From Tomocerus qinae (taxonomy: Eukaryota > Arthropoda > Collembola > Entomobryomorpha > Tomoceridae): 64,000 nt of DNA. A model generated the notes under the pieces. The model did no database searches, was not told where the DNA came from, and saw only the letters and a program-made list of their open reading frames with translations. The position numbers and the translations under genes were made by a program. This document shows positions 1 through 13,034 of this stretch, one piece after another; the first letter of the stretch is position 1, and each line of letters starts with the position of its first letter. Where the stretch lies: assembly GCA_020055645.1 (NCBI GenBank), contig CM034547.1:62717884-62781883 (forward strand), read 5' to 3'.

Positions 1-1042
1 TTATTTGGGTACGAATGAAATTCTTTCAGAAACAAAAGCTTTAAAAGCACAGATCGGCTCGCTTATCCCTCACCCTCAGTATGTACAAATTGTTTTAATG
101 TTTCTGTAATGAAGATAGGGAACTTAATAATTGCTTTGCAAATTGTGAATAATTGTGAGTAGATACAGCACAACAACCGAAGATTACGATATTGCACTAA
201 TTAAACTCAAGCACAAAGTGGACTTTTCAGACAGGATTTCTCCCATATGCCTCTCTCAAATAGGATCCCCTTTTGTTGGAAGAATGGCGACTGTGGCAGG
301 TTCGCTATTTCAAGGATTTCGAATCCCTAAATTATTTCTAGTGGCGTCATACATAATTTGAATTTTCTGCATTTATTAGCCATTTTTTCCCTTACAGGCT
401 GGGGATCCCAAACATTTGGACGAGCTCCACCTGAAGCTCTTCGAGATGTCAATGTAAGACGGCTTATAATTATTATACATATCTAGTGCCAATTATTGAA
501 ATTTTTTGTGCTTGATACAAAAGCAAGTTTGCAAGCTTAATTAGACGAAAACGAGTTTGTTTTTTCAGCAAAAAGTTCTGAAATGTTTTTTTGATTTTTC
601 AAGGTCAAAGTAGTTCCAACATCTAGATGTCAAAGAGATTATTATTACAACTACAATACTGTAATCACGTCTTCTATGCTATGTGCCTGGCTACCTAACA
701 AAGACTCATGTCAAGGAGATTCAGGTATCTGATTTAACACCAAAAATATATTTTCCCTACATCATTAAAGAAATTAAACTACCTTCAAAAATTACAATTC
801 GTGGCAAAAAATTCTTATCTGTATTTCACTCGTGAAAATGCCAATTAAATATTTTAGGTGGTCCACTTTTCCTTCGAACTACTGAGGCTCCTCACGTTTA
901 CACTCAAATTGGAATCGTTTCTTTCGGACCTCCGTCTTGTGGTACATCTACGATTCCTGGAGTGTACAGTCGGATATCGTCTTCACTGGAATGGATAAAG
1001 AAAAACACTAAAGATGCAAACTATTGTACAGGCGCATTTTAA
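1..1042 (+). CDS. Trypsin-like S1 serine protease, 3' part (5' end outside window)
   Basis: Probably secreted endopeptidase of the chymotrypsin (S1) family. Exons read: 1-78, 160-299, 398-453, 604-724, 858-1042 (stop TAA). The reading frame starts inside exon 1, so the signal peptide, propeptide and the exon with the catalytic His lie upstream of the window. Visible landmarks are the catalytic Asp motif EDYDIALIKL, the AGWG turn, the CQGDSGGP motif with the catalytic Ser, and PGVYSRIS near the end. The residue six before the active Ser is Asp (KDSCQGDSGG), and Gly sits at the usual 216 and 226 positions (SFG, PGVY), which predicts cleavage after Arg/Lys. The last 20 residues extend past the final helix and carry one more Cys (NYCTGAF). 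The family call is firm; the natural substrate is unknown. Confidence 0.9.
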
Positions 1043-3660
1043 TTTAGTTTTGTATTTAAGTATGGAAACACCAGGATGATATTACAATATGCTCTCGGAC
1101 AAAACGGATGAATCTAGTATTTTATAAGAATTTGATCTAGTTTGTCTTATTACCTGTATTTTTATTTTAAACGAATGAGTACCTGTTTCAAATTAATAAG
1201 CGATTCTAGCATAAATGATTGATTGATGGATGTTGACCCAAAATTGAACTTGAGTATTCTTGCATGATGTGTCTTTATTTGGAGTTTAATGACGTCCTCT
1301 TCGATTTATCTGTAAACAGTACAGTCTATACTATCTCTCTACTTTAATTGTGTTTGCTACAGGCGTGCTTACATGAACTCGGAAGGGATTTAACACGAAG
1401 TACAAATTGAGTTTCTTATGTAGACACGAATCCATTAAAAAGAAAGTATGTCCACTCAATATATTGATTCAAAGTGACATGACAGTTACATGTTCGTGTC
1501 TGTACTCACACTTGCCTTATGCTATTCAATAGAGGACTAATAATTTCGACATTTACTATTACCACTTTGAACTGAGAACTCCTTGCGTAGAACATGCTAA
1601 ATATAACCACAATTAATTTGTTGTTGCGGTCTGGTTTAGAAATTCCAATTTACCAATACCTAAAAAAGCAAAATTTTTAAAGGTTAAAGGATTTATGATT
1701 CATTAGTTATTACTCAACAAGGTTCTCACATAAAAGCGCACATTTTTATTATTCCACTCCTGTATTAGAAAACATAAATACTGAAATTTCTCAACTGATT
1801 TATAAGTACAAGAGTTCATAGAGTCTCAAGAATATTCTCACAGTAACTCATACCAGGTAAGTTCGTTCAACCGATTAATCATACCTCTTTTCCTTATCCT
1901 TTTACTTCTAGTGCAAACTTTGTTGTTTCATATTCATGACTAATTGTAGAAAAAAAAATTTCTTTGGAGTTGTTTCTGACTCACGGAAACTGAGCATTTT
2001 CTGTTTATAATTGAATGTTTAATGTTTGTATTAATCTATAAAGTAGACTATAATATCTGTGGTATAGCATAAAAATGCAGTTTAATGCATTAAAAACTAG
2101 AGCTGAAATTGTTATCTAATCAAAACTGAATAGGAAGAAACATTCACACAACAAAAATGCCATAAGAGTGAAATGACGTATTCAATGTATTATTATAACT
2201 GTTGCCAAACGTTTTATATTTTGACAGCTAAAGGTTTCCACCTGTCTTACCTTCGCAAAATTTAAATTACGAAGTATAATTGAATTCCACTCGCATAAAT
2301 GAAAAATTGGCAAAAGATTAGTTTGTTTTGCTATGCACCTTTCTATAATAGTTTCAGGTAGTAATATTATTATTATTGAATCCCACGCAGTGTGGTGCAA
2401 TAGTGATGCATTAGTGCATCTGAGAACCTAGAATTTAGAAAAAATCATAAAAATAAATGTTCATGTCTTAACCAAGAGGTTATAGATAATATTATTATTA
2501 GGAAATCAGTATTACGTTCATTGTTTTATAGGCTTGCTGCACTCAGAATTCTCTAGTTTAGTTGTCCCTTCTCTAGAGATATTTTAGTTGCCCAGTTTAC
2601 TAATTATTATCTCTGGAGAACCTGTTTTTGTATCAGTCTATTTGATAGGATCCAGTCAAGAAGGTATGAATATTATGCCTATTGAGATAGATAGGGTATG
2701 AAGTACGGAGTGGGGGGCAAAGTGCATTTCAGATAGCATTAATGACATGATTGGCATTTCATATTAAATACATTGTGGCAAAAACAACTTGTACGGACGG
2801 AGAGGTGATTTGCTACCTTCAATACACAAATAGACTGCTGAGACGAGTTTTTTGGTTGTCGAAGAACTAAATTGCTCTGTTGGGTAACCAATGCATAAGA
2901 TATCTTTCCCTGTAGTAATAATTTCCTATGGTAGTCACTTTCACATAGGTAAGGTAGTACTCAAATTGGAAACACAAGTATAGAAAGACATGGGTAGAGT
3001 GTAGAACGGAAAGGTAAGTACGGAATAAAATATAAAATGAACTGGAGCTCAGAAAATGATAACGTCCTATCTTCATAAGCATTAAGTTATACAGAGAGTC
3101 GAACGGATGAAGAGTTTTTCTACGAGATTATAAGGGAAGTGAAGTAGGGTTTTCATGTTTACATGGATATGTATTAAGTGGATGACCTTCGGTTGTCTCT
3201 CTTCGTGTCTAATCATATACCATGCCATATGCTTATGCTACCAAATACATGCAATCACAGTTTTATTCCTCTCAAATCCCAGCTTATACTACTTATATAT
3301 ATAAAGGCATCCTGTTTATCAATAATTTATCACAACTGTAGTTTGATGTATTTTTCCCATTATATAGCACCAGACAGAACATTTAAATTTAATTTCAGAC
3401 TATATAATAACTAATACTTTGATATAGCCGTGTGGTTGCACTCAGCCTTATAACTCAACGTCTACTCCAAAAACTATTTCATCTGCTCTTTCTCCCATTC
3501 TTCATTCTCGTGATCAGCCGGAGATTTTTGCGACCAAATTGAAGTACTAAAACTTTCGTAGCTTTTATAAAATATTGTCTTGAGTGAACTCGATTTGGAA
3601 TTGAAAATTTAAGTGTTTTCTCGTATTTACTTTACAGATTTCATATGGTCCTTGTACACA
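1043..3660. other. Intergenic, no gene recognised
   Basis: AT-rich spacer between the protease and the dehydrogenase. Open frames here are short and show no family motif. The 3' UTR of the protease and the promoter of the dehydrogenase must lie within it, but I see no clear TATA box or repeat. Confidence 0.5.
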
Positions 3661-5375
3661 ATGGATCTTTTTACCTTAGTCGCTGTTTTGTACATAGTGT
3701 ACCTGTCAACATGGCTAGCTATTGTGTGCCTTACTGATTGTGACATTCTCACCTTCTTATCCACATATTTTGGAAAAGTTCCAGGTAAAACTTCTTTTAG
3801 TATAAATCTATGCTATTTAATATTGCAATTAAAACGAATTACAGATATATTTAAGATAAAATATTATAATTTTAGTCTCATTTAGGGTCTAATTTTTGCT
3901 ATTACTATTTTCTGTTAATGGATTTACATGAAGAAATGTCAAGTACCATGTAATAATTAGTACTAACAAAAATATATAAATTGTATTTCAAAGACGAAGA
4001 GTTATCTGGCAAAGTCGTTTGGGTAACTGGAGCATCAAGTGGCATCGGCGAAGGTTTGGCAAAGGTTTTGGCTCGCTGTAATGCTTTGATTGTACTTTCC
4101 GCTCGCAGAAAGGACGAGCTGGAGCGAGTCAAAAAAGAATGTTTGGGTAATTTAATACAAATTAAGAACTTAGAACATATCATGCAATTCTTTGTCTTTG
4201 TGAGAACTATTTAATTAAAAATCTACTTCCTTATACTTCAGCCTTGAACCCAAAATTGAAGGAGAAAGATATCCTCGTGTTGGATTTTGACATTATGAAT
4301 TACTCAGTTCACGAGGAATGTTTCAAGAAAGTTTTAGATCATTTCGGAAAGGTATAATAATAGTCACACAAGCACTGACATATAATACACTAATAATTAT
4401 TATTATTAATTAATTATTTATTGCACAGTTATAAATGTGTAAGCTAGTCATTTCTTTGTAAAAGCATATATAATACCCAATAAATATTTCTGTGAATTTA
4501 GCTTGATGTGCTAATTAGCAATGCTGGAAGATCTCAAAGAGCAAACTGGCAGGATATTGAATTACAAGTTGACAAAGATCTTTTCGAGCTTAATGTCTTC
4601 TCATTACTGAGTTTAAATCGAATTGCTGTCAAACATTTCTTGAAAGTTGGAGGAGGACAATTAGCTGTTACATCAAGCATTGCTGGAAAAGTTGGAGCAC
4701 CTGGTTCTGGCTCTTACACAGGCTCCAAACATGCCCTTCACGTGAGTTTCCTCTTTCTGTGAACTTATTTACATAAGAAATTACAATCAAAATAATTCTT
4801 TTCATTTACAATGATAAAATATTCTAGGGCTACTTTGAATGTTTGCGTAACGAAACGAGAGGCAAAAATATTGACATAACTATGCTATGTCCGGGTCCAG
4901 TTCATTCAGCTGTGCTTAAAGAAGCATTCACAAACAAAGAGGGACAGGTGAAAATTCTACAATATTTACTCAACTACTATGTCTAAAAATATTTACAATT
5001 TTATTTTCGATTTCTATTTTCAGAAATTTGCCCAAAGTCATGGAGCATCTGATAGACGGATGACAGCTGAACGTTGTGCCTACCTCGCTCTTGTTGCAAT
5101 CGTTAACAAATTGGATGAATCATGGCAGGCATTATTCCCTGTTGTACCTATTACCTATTTTGCGCTATATCAACCCTATTTGACAACCAAGTAAGTCAGC
5201 AGTTGAGATTATTCTCCAGATATAATATTCTGGTTGGAGAAAAATAAATTTTAAAGAAATGGAGATTGATATTTATGGTGATTTAATTTACTACTCTAGG
5301 ATTCTTGGGATGCTGAGCACTAAGAGTTTATTCCTGAAATTGCGTGACAGTCGCAATACATTGAAAGAAGATTGA
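3661..5375 (+). CDS. Short-chain dehydrogenase/reductase, DHRS7-like, 329 aa
   Basis: NAD(P)-dependent oxidoreductase of the classical SDR family, closest in layout to membrane-bound DHRS7 (retinoid/steroid-type carbonyl substrates in the family; the substrate here is not predictable). Exons: 3661-3784, 3994-4146, 4242-4351, 4502-4741, 4828-4947, 5024-5190, 5300-5375; total 990 bp, in frame. The N-terminal 30 residues are a hydrophobic anchor, as in DHRS7. The cofactor motif TGASSGIG is at about residues 53-60, NAG at 136-138, the catalytic Ser near 188 and YTGSK (Tyr201, Lys205) complete the active site; PGPVHS follows in the expected place. The start is the first ATG (context ACAATGG); an open extension upstream has no ATG. 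Length matches human DHRS7 closely. Confidence 0.9.
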
Positions 5376-7828
5376 GTCTAGGTCACAACCATGTACATTA
5401 GATATAGACATAAATGTTACCCACAAGTGATGCTTTCGAACTTCTTAGGAAGTTATTGTACAATCGAACCAAAAAGGGACTGGTAGTTAACTTTTATTTA
5501 TTGATTTGACACTGCATTAAGTACATAGTGAAAACCCACATTGTCTGTTTGCCATTAAATGCAGGTTTCTGCATCCTATTTCCCTATAATTTGGTCTGTT
5601 AACGAAAATGTAGAAAAACCACAATTCATTCAAGAATAATAATTAATACAATATAGAATATAATATTAGGAATGGTTTTGGATTGTCTTGTTGGATATTA
5701 TTTCTGTTATCCTAATTACATAAGCAACAAATATATCCTGTCAAAATATTTAACATATACCTATACACTCATTTAACTTTAGGTAAACATCTATAAGTTT
5801 ACAATTTGGACAATATAATATAGTAATTGTGTATTAACATAGCTATAATATCCTTAAATGGTGTTGCGTGAAATATAGCAATAATGTTGTACATTCACCA
5901 GACCGACATTATTCGTGTGGTCCTGATTATTAAAGACTAATGAATGTGTACTAATGCATTGACCATGTATTTATACTTATATACTATATAACAGAGAACT
6001 TTTAAAATAATACGTTAATAAACAGTTGTTAAATGATAAGACAAGTTTTAGCACTTACAATCGTACTCATTTTAAACTATAATATATCATAATAACTGTT
6101 AGTAGTACTTATAACATGATTTCAAATAGTGACCATGTCATTCTATTTAGTTGACTGTGTTTCAGGTTTTGTGAGAACCACATACCATACCGAATGTATA
6201 TTATGCAATTAATTCCATGATCAGAATCACTTGGCTGGGGAACGAATTTGATTGGCGTTTACTGAGAGAATTCTTTCGCCAATGGGTTTAACAATAACAA
6301 CTATATTTTATACATTTTTTCATTATGTTAATTAATTTAAAGAATTTTACATTCACTCCTATTAATTTGCCTATTTCGTTTCATTAGAGAATTTATCCAG
6401 CAATTATTCATGTTTGTGTGTTTATTACAAGTATTATTCCCAGATTGTTATAGGTTTATGTGTATTTTGCAATTTTAGATTTGCTTTGATGTTGTTCATT
6501 TTAGTTCTTTGCAATGCATTAATAGTACAAAACATTTTTACTATTCTTAGACAATTATTTTACTCAGACATAAAACTATAAAATGGATACGTTATCATTT
6601 CAGGTATTTCAAGTAGCTCATACCTTATTATGTATGACAAGTAAGCGCATTAATTTCTAAAAGCATGAATTTACACTTCCAATGTATTTCATCAATCCTA
6701 CAATATATTGCTACTACTTAAGGTCTTGTGAACGTCCTATTTGTAGTAAAAAATACTTCTAAATACAGGGAATGGCTCGTAGTATTGGGTTAGGAGTAAC
6801 TTAATGCAAAACAGTAAACAGAAAAACATTCCAATCATGCTTCTCGATATTAGTTTAGTTTTTCTCAGTTTCAGATATTTTTAGTATGTTAAACTACCAA
6901 TAATTAGCAATTTAATGCCCCAAATTCAACTATTAATCTATCTTAAAAAATAAGCCAAAATTTTATACGAAAGACTCAAGAGATTTAAGTCAAATGCATA
7001 TATGGCGAAGGGCAATTACTACAATAATCTTCTATGTACTTTTTCTGCTAACATAAATAGACTAAAGAAATCTTAAAATACAAATATTTAACTATTAGAC
7101 TAATGCAAGTTTTTCATATTTCCTGCAAGTTTCGAAACGGTTTAATTTCTCCAGAAAGCAGCAACATTATTTGTTAAATCTCTAATTATTTTATAGTTAA
7201 AACAGTTATCGTATTCATTATGACAGTACAACCCAGCAGAGATATAGTATCTTGGGACCTAAATAAATATTTATCAGGCTACTCGCACTTTTGTTATCTG
7301 TTTATAATAAATAATATGCTTACAAAAAAATTACGCTCTTTCCTCGTGCATAATTTTGCTATACAGATACAAGCATCTGAAACAGCAGAACTGTACATAC
7401 AAAGATACAACTAGGCATCTGAGCGAGTATAAAGTCCATTCGATAGACTATAGGCTTGACAATACTGAAGGATACGCTTAAACTTGTTTGCAAGACTGCT
7501 TGTGGGATAGAAAGAGGAAAAACACGCATAGGATAATAGAATCTTCGCCTATCTTTGTTGTAAATATCCGAGGAAGTAAATTCAATTTATGATTCATTTG
7601 TAGATTATTATATAACTGCATTCAAAAATGATGTCATGCTATGTTTTGTGATGGTAAAAAGTCAAGCACGTGTCATTGCAACTTTCTGAAGGACATTGAG
7701 TGGCAATTGCCAAATTATACCACTGGCGATTTCGGAGCTCGCACTAATACATGTAGCTTGGTTGGGATGTAGAAAACAAAACTTTTGCTGAGTGGAATCA
7801 TTAGGTTGAGACTATTTGCCGAGTAAGC
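5376..7828. other. Intergenic, no gene recognised
   Basis: About 2.4 kb of AT-rich sequence with no supported coding exon. A TATAAA-like stretch at about 7427, some 400 bp before the GMC gene 1 start codon, is a weak promoter candidate. No repeat structure was recognised. Confidence 0.45.
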
Positions 7829-10744
7829 ATGGCTAGCATCACTGTCATTATTGTTATTATCACTCTGTTGATCACTTTCATTAGTTTCAGCTCGTTCTAT
7901 ACGTACTACGACTATTTCTTGAATTCTCATGAAGATCTATCGTCGGAAAATTTCGACTTCATCGTTGGTATGTTTTACTAAATGTAACATTATCATTACT
8001 TATTATTTGTGGTTTACACAAATGTGTATGTTGATTAAAATGCATTTAAAGTTGGAGGAGGAAGTGCTGGAGCTGTAATTGCCAATAGATTATCCAAAAA
8101 CAGCCGAGTACTTTTAATTGAGGCTGGTGGCACTCCCGGATTTGGTTCTCATGTCCCTGGATTAGCCCTTCCATTTCTTCATCAACCGAGCCATGATTGG
8201 ATGCACAGAATAGTCCCGCAAAAGAATGCGTGCTTACTGTCACCAAATAATGTTCGTAATTATCTTTAAATTAATTTCTAAAAATGACTGTTTTAACCGA
8301 TGGATAATTTCTGGCAACTTGTTTTTATAGGGAACTTTTTGGCCAAGAGGAAAAGTACTAGGAGGAACTTCCGTTTTAAATTTGATGCAATATGTCCGAG
8401 GACACCCGATGGATTACGACAATTGGGCAAAAATTACCAACGATAATGAGTGGAGTTATGAAAATGTATTGCCTTCTTTTAAGGCTTCTTTAAAATACGA
8501 AGGAGAATTCGCCAACAACAGTTACAATTAAAAACCCTATTAATAATATCTGTCTTCTTTTGCTATGAAAGTAAAAATCATTCTAAAACTTGTAATAAAT
8601 AGAAAAACATTACGGAGAATCTCCTTATGGCTATATGGAAGTATCTACTTTACCAAAACTCCCACTATTTGAAGAGTTCGTAGAAGCAGGGAAAGAATTA
8701 GGCCTGGATCATGTCGACGCTAATGGGCCTCAACGCAGCGGAGTGGGTAAACCAGATGCAACAGTAACTAATGGAAAAAGGGTCAGCACTTACTCTGCCT
8801 TCATCCAAAACTTTGAACACCGAGAAAATTTAAAAATATCCCGATATTCCATCGCCTACAAGGTGACATTTTTTATTTGCCGCATGAGATTCTGTGAACT
8901 TAAAGCGGATTTAATTTACTCTGTTGCTACTCTGCTTATCAAAAGATTCACATTGACAAGAGTGGAAGAGCAGTAGGAATCTGGTATGATCATCACGGGC
9001 TTAAAAAATATGCACGTGCATCTAAAGAAATAATTATATCAGCCGGGGCAGTAGATTCTCCAAAACTTCTCATGCTCTCGGGAATCGGCCCTGAAAAGCA
9101 CTTAAAAGAAATGAAGGTGAGAACGAGACGTTTTTATAATTTATTGTTTTGTTAAAGCTTAAGTTTCCGCATAAGTAACACATATCTGCTCTAGTTACGC
9201 AATTTTGTTACATATATAGACTTAACAATTGAATAGCATGATCTGATTATATTTAGATCAGGCCAAAGGTGAACCTTCCTGTTGGAGAAAATCTTCAAGA
9301 TCATGTTTCCTTTTTTCTCGGGCCTATTCTCATAAATGACACAAAGTCACTTTTAGCAGACCGAGATTTTGGATTGTCTATGTTTCTCGATTATTTCAGT
9401 GCAATTGGTAAGTTATAATTTTATAATACTATGATTTATTAATAAAATTCCTAGTTTACCGTAGTCTTTACCGTTTACCATACCGTTACTTTATCTTCAA
9501 TGTTGTGAAGATGATTATCAAAGATTATTAAAAATATACAGCTGACTAAATAAGATCTAAATATCTCCGCAAGAACGATAAGTTGTTACAAGAAAAAAAC
9601 GCAATTGAATTCTTGTTAACCTTTTTATTTCATCTGCTTAACAGGACCAATGGCTGCACCGACCGGCTTTATCGGGCAAGCATTTTTTGGTACTTCCAGG
9701 GTAAAGAAGACTGGAGTGGATTGGCCAAATATTCAAATGTATTTAGCTAGTATGGGGATAGGAGAGTCTTTGTATGAAGACTTTTCTCAATTCTTCGCTT
9801 TTGATCGGGAAATACTTAAAGAATACTTTGACCCTGTTAAATGGACTGATGCACTTTTCCTTATACCGATTTTGGTCCGACCAAAGAGCACTGGGAGTAT
9901 TAAATTGAAAAACAACAACTATAACACTCCTCCAGAGATTGATCCTCGCTATTTTGATCAACCCGAAGACATGAGCGACCTTTTAGAAGGTAAATACTTG
10001 ATTTGTTTGATTGTTATTCTTTTTGTTCAATTAAATCAATTGCTTATTATGTCATCGTTCATTGTCTTTAGAGAATGATATTAATTCTACTTGATCTCAC
10101 TGTAGTAAATTATGTGTCCCTGTATTCTATTTTCAGCCGCTGAATTTGCGTTAAAGATGACAGAAACGAAACATTTCCAAAAGTACGATGCCAGACTGAG
10201 CCCAGTACATTTTGCCCCTTGTAAATCCTATAAATTCAAAAGTAAAGAATATTTTGAGTGTTTCATACGCCACTTTGCTATGACTATATATCACCCGGCA
10301 GGCACTTGTGCAATGGGCCGTGGGAAATCTGCAGTTGTTGACTCGAAATTACGGTAAGCATTCGTCATTCGCCCCAGTTATAAATAAAGTTATGTTGTTA
10401 GTCTAAATAAGAATTGCATTTAAATTGAGTCTAATGTAAAATGTGTTTAATGAATTCTTTTCCAGAGTTTTAGGTGTGAGAGGTCTTCGAGTGGCTGACG
10501 CTTCAATTATGCCTTTCGTTGTGAATGGTAATTTTTTAAACAATTAATTTCTTTAGTTCAAAAATTATAATACCTTTTTGATGTTTATATTGCTACAGGT
10601 AATACGAATGCTCCGTCCATTATGATAGGAGAAAAGGCAGCTATGATGATAAGGAAACATTGGTCTCAAAACAGTCTTGTTTGTGATAAGTATGATTATA
10701 TAGTATATAAGGAAAGCAAATGTTATTATAATAAAATGTTTTAG
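7829..10744 (+). CDS. GMC oxidoreductase 1 (glucose dehydrogenase-like flavoenzyme), 626 aa
   Basis: FAD-dependent glucose-methanol-choline oxidoreductase. Arthropod relatives oxidise sugars, ecdysteroids or other alcohols; the substrate here is unknown. Exons: 7829-7967, 8052-8251, 8331-8520, 8603-8862, 8946-9116, 9257-9407, 9645-9989, 10137-10353, 10466-10527, 10599-10744; total 1881 bp, in frame. The N-terminus is a hydrophobic signal or anchor (residues 4-20). The FAD-binding motif [18 protein letters not shown] spans the first intron. GMC signature 1 reads [14 protein letters not shown], signature 2 is [18 protein letters not shown], and GENLQDH follows. The catalytic pair is His538 in [10 protein letters not shown] and Asn582 in GNTNAP. 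Two donor sites are non-consensus (GTTCGT, GTTACA) but fit the frame and the paralogue. The upstream gene of a tandem pair, about 2.3 kb apart. Confidence 0.93.
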
Positions 10745-13034
10745 ATTACAAGGATGAGTCTTTAATTGCTGGGCATGCAAAGATGTGCATAAAAGATAGA
10801 TGCTGGGCCGTCGGTTAGAATAACAAAAGTACTTCAATTCTTAGGAAGGTTTATCGCTTGGTCATGGAAGTATGTATATATTAACAGTAAGATTAGAAGA
10901 ATAATAGTATGGAAGAAAACATCAAGCATTGATTAACTGTGGGTTGCGCCGAGTCAGTTTAATGCATACGAATGTATGCAAAATGCAAAAAATATCCTAG
11001 CTCGGTTAAGTTAACTTCTTCAACAATACTTGTCTGCAGTCATAATATAATATATTTTCAGATTTTCTTCAAATTTTAGCACTCCTAAAGTAATTAACAA
11101 TTAAAAGAAGTTTGATGACCCACACTGGCCAACTATTGTAATTCGAATTTCGCATAATTGGAATAGTTGAAACAATAGATTGGGTTATACATACATGCAT
11201 TATTTTAATATTATCTACTGGTATGCGTTGCGTGTTATTCACAAATGACATGAACAATGAACTGTTCTTCAGTATCTAAAGGTTGTCTTTTATAAAATAT
11301 GGAGATACTATACTTGAGAACCTATCCAACAAAATGATATACTTTTTATTAGTTTTCCAATGAAATGCAAATATTATATATTTTATTTATAATAGACCAA
11401 TTCAACACGTAGAGTTATTGTCTAAAGCAAGTGCCTTAGACTCAAGGACTCGAGGACGTTACGTTATTGTATTACTGCTACGTACATCCACCTTCATTGC
11501 ATCACTACTATGTGTGAAAATAAACTACTAAAGGGCACGCAATTGCCATTACTAAGTAATGTGAGCTTATTCTGCGTTTTTATTCATCTTTTCTTCTTAT
11601 GATTGTAATCTACCATATTATATTTTATGGGTTCAAAAGTTACATATAGGCTGTAGGTTAAACAAACAAGTTTTAACAAACTTTATGCAAAATCAACTAA
11701 ATATTTGAGTATATATTATTTGTGTGATTGTGTGCATCAAAATCATTTCACACTGATCCACATGCACATATTATTTTCTGAACCTAAGCCAATTAAAACT
11801 GTTTTGTCTTTGTATTCTTACGTGTGTAAAATTACGTAATTTGGGGTTACCTATTACTTAACACTTAGAAACTTCCTTATAAATAATAATTATAAAGAGT
11901 TTTGGCAAATATTGGTTTTATTGCACAAATAAAAATAAATACTGTTATCTTTTTTTATTTAGTTCATTATTTCCATGCATTTAACAAAAATGTAGCATAA
12001 TATTCCATAGATCTTTTAATGTCGAATAAATAATCGAAAATGTGTACTGCTTATTTTACTATACGTTATACGAAAGTATATTTCATCAAGTCTACAGGTG
12101 TTGCTAGCTATTTCTGCTTTAATTTTGATAAGGATAAGTTACCTTCTTCTATATTCTGCCTTCTTTATAGATTTCTCATAAATTGTTATCTAATATATTA
12201 TTCCGATTTAGATCTTAGTTGGTAATGGCCGGAATACAAAATAAAAATGCGATAAAGGTCAACAGGAACTGGTGGTTGCTGTTATACATCATACATACGT
12301 AAGCAGCACAAATACACAACCACACACACGTACATACGAACTTAATATTAACTTTTTTGCCTTTTATCATGGACAATGATCCATTGGAGTACTAGTACGT
12401 ATAATTAGTTTGCAAAAAAGTTGCAGAGTCAAACGTAACCTTTCATTTATGTCACTCATTATATATATAAAAACAGCTCTTCCTTCAATGAACACTTCTC
12501 TGTTCAGACAGGCGTGTATTTACATTGATATGCCATGTAGAACTTCACTTTCAGCATTAGGTTAGTTGAGGTTGTACTAGATACGCATAGTTATAGACCA
12601 TTATTCTTTGGTCTTCATTTATGTAAGTAATAAGCATCGCATCGCAGCTATACCTATACCCACCACTTAACCCTTATTTACGCTATTCACATGCTTCAAT
12701 TATTTAGCACATTTTATGTGTAAAAACATTAAAGCACGATAGGCAATTGCTGAGACTGACAATGAGTCAATAAGGATAATTTAATTGAAGTTTATGCTAG
12801 CCATTCTACTCTGGTCAGTAGTTGCATCTCAGTCGTATGGTTGTAACATGGAGGCAAATCATAAATAACAATTACCATTGTATTAAGTAATAAGAATGCC
12901 TAGTGTAATGATCCTGACGTAATACTTGAAAAAAATTAGTGACTTATCACAGATTGGATATAATAATTAAATTGTGAGGTTACAGGTCAAAATTGAGTGA
13001 TTATAGCTTACACATTGCCGGAGAAGACTTAAAA
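10745..13034. other. Spacer between the two GMC genes
   Basis: AT-rich, without a recognisable exon. It contains the 3' UTR of GMC-1 and the upstream region of GMC-2, with the promoter candidate at 12460-12515 listed separately. No leftover GMC exon was seen, so there is no sign of a third decayed copy. Confidence 0.5.
12460..12515 (+). promoter_or_regulatory. Candidate TATA promoter for GMC gene 2
   Basis: A TATATATAAAAA stretch is followed some 40 bp later by TTCAGAC, which resembles an arthropod initiator. It lies about 520 bp before the start codon, so it would require a long or spliced leader; an acceptor-like TTACAG at about 12985 is compatible with that. This is inference from base composition only. 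Confidence 0.25.

Noticed and set aside
12993-13034. Upstream extension of GMC-2
   Set aside because: The extension begins at TTG; the first ATG (13035) is followed directly by a hydrophobic leader, as in GMC-1.
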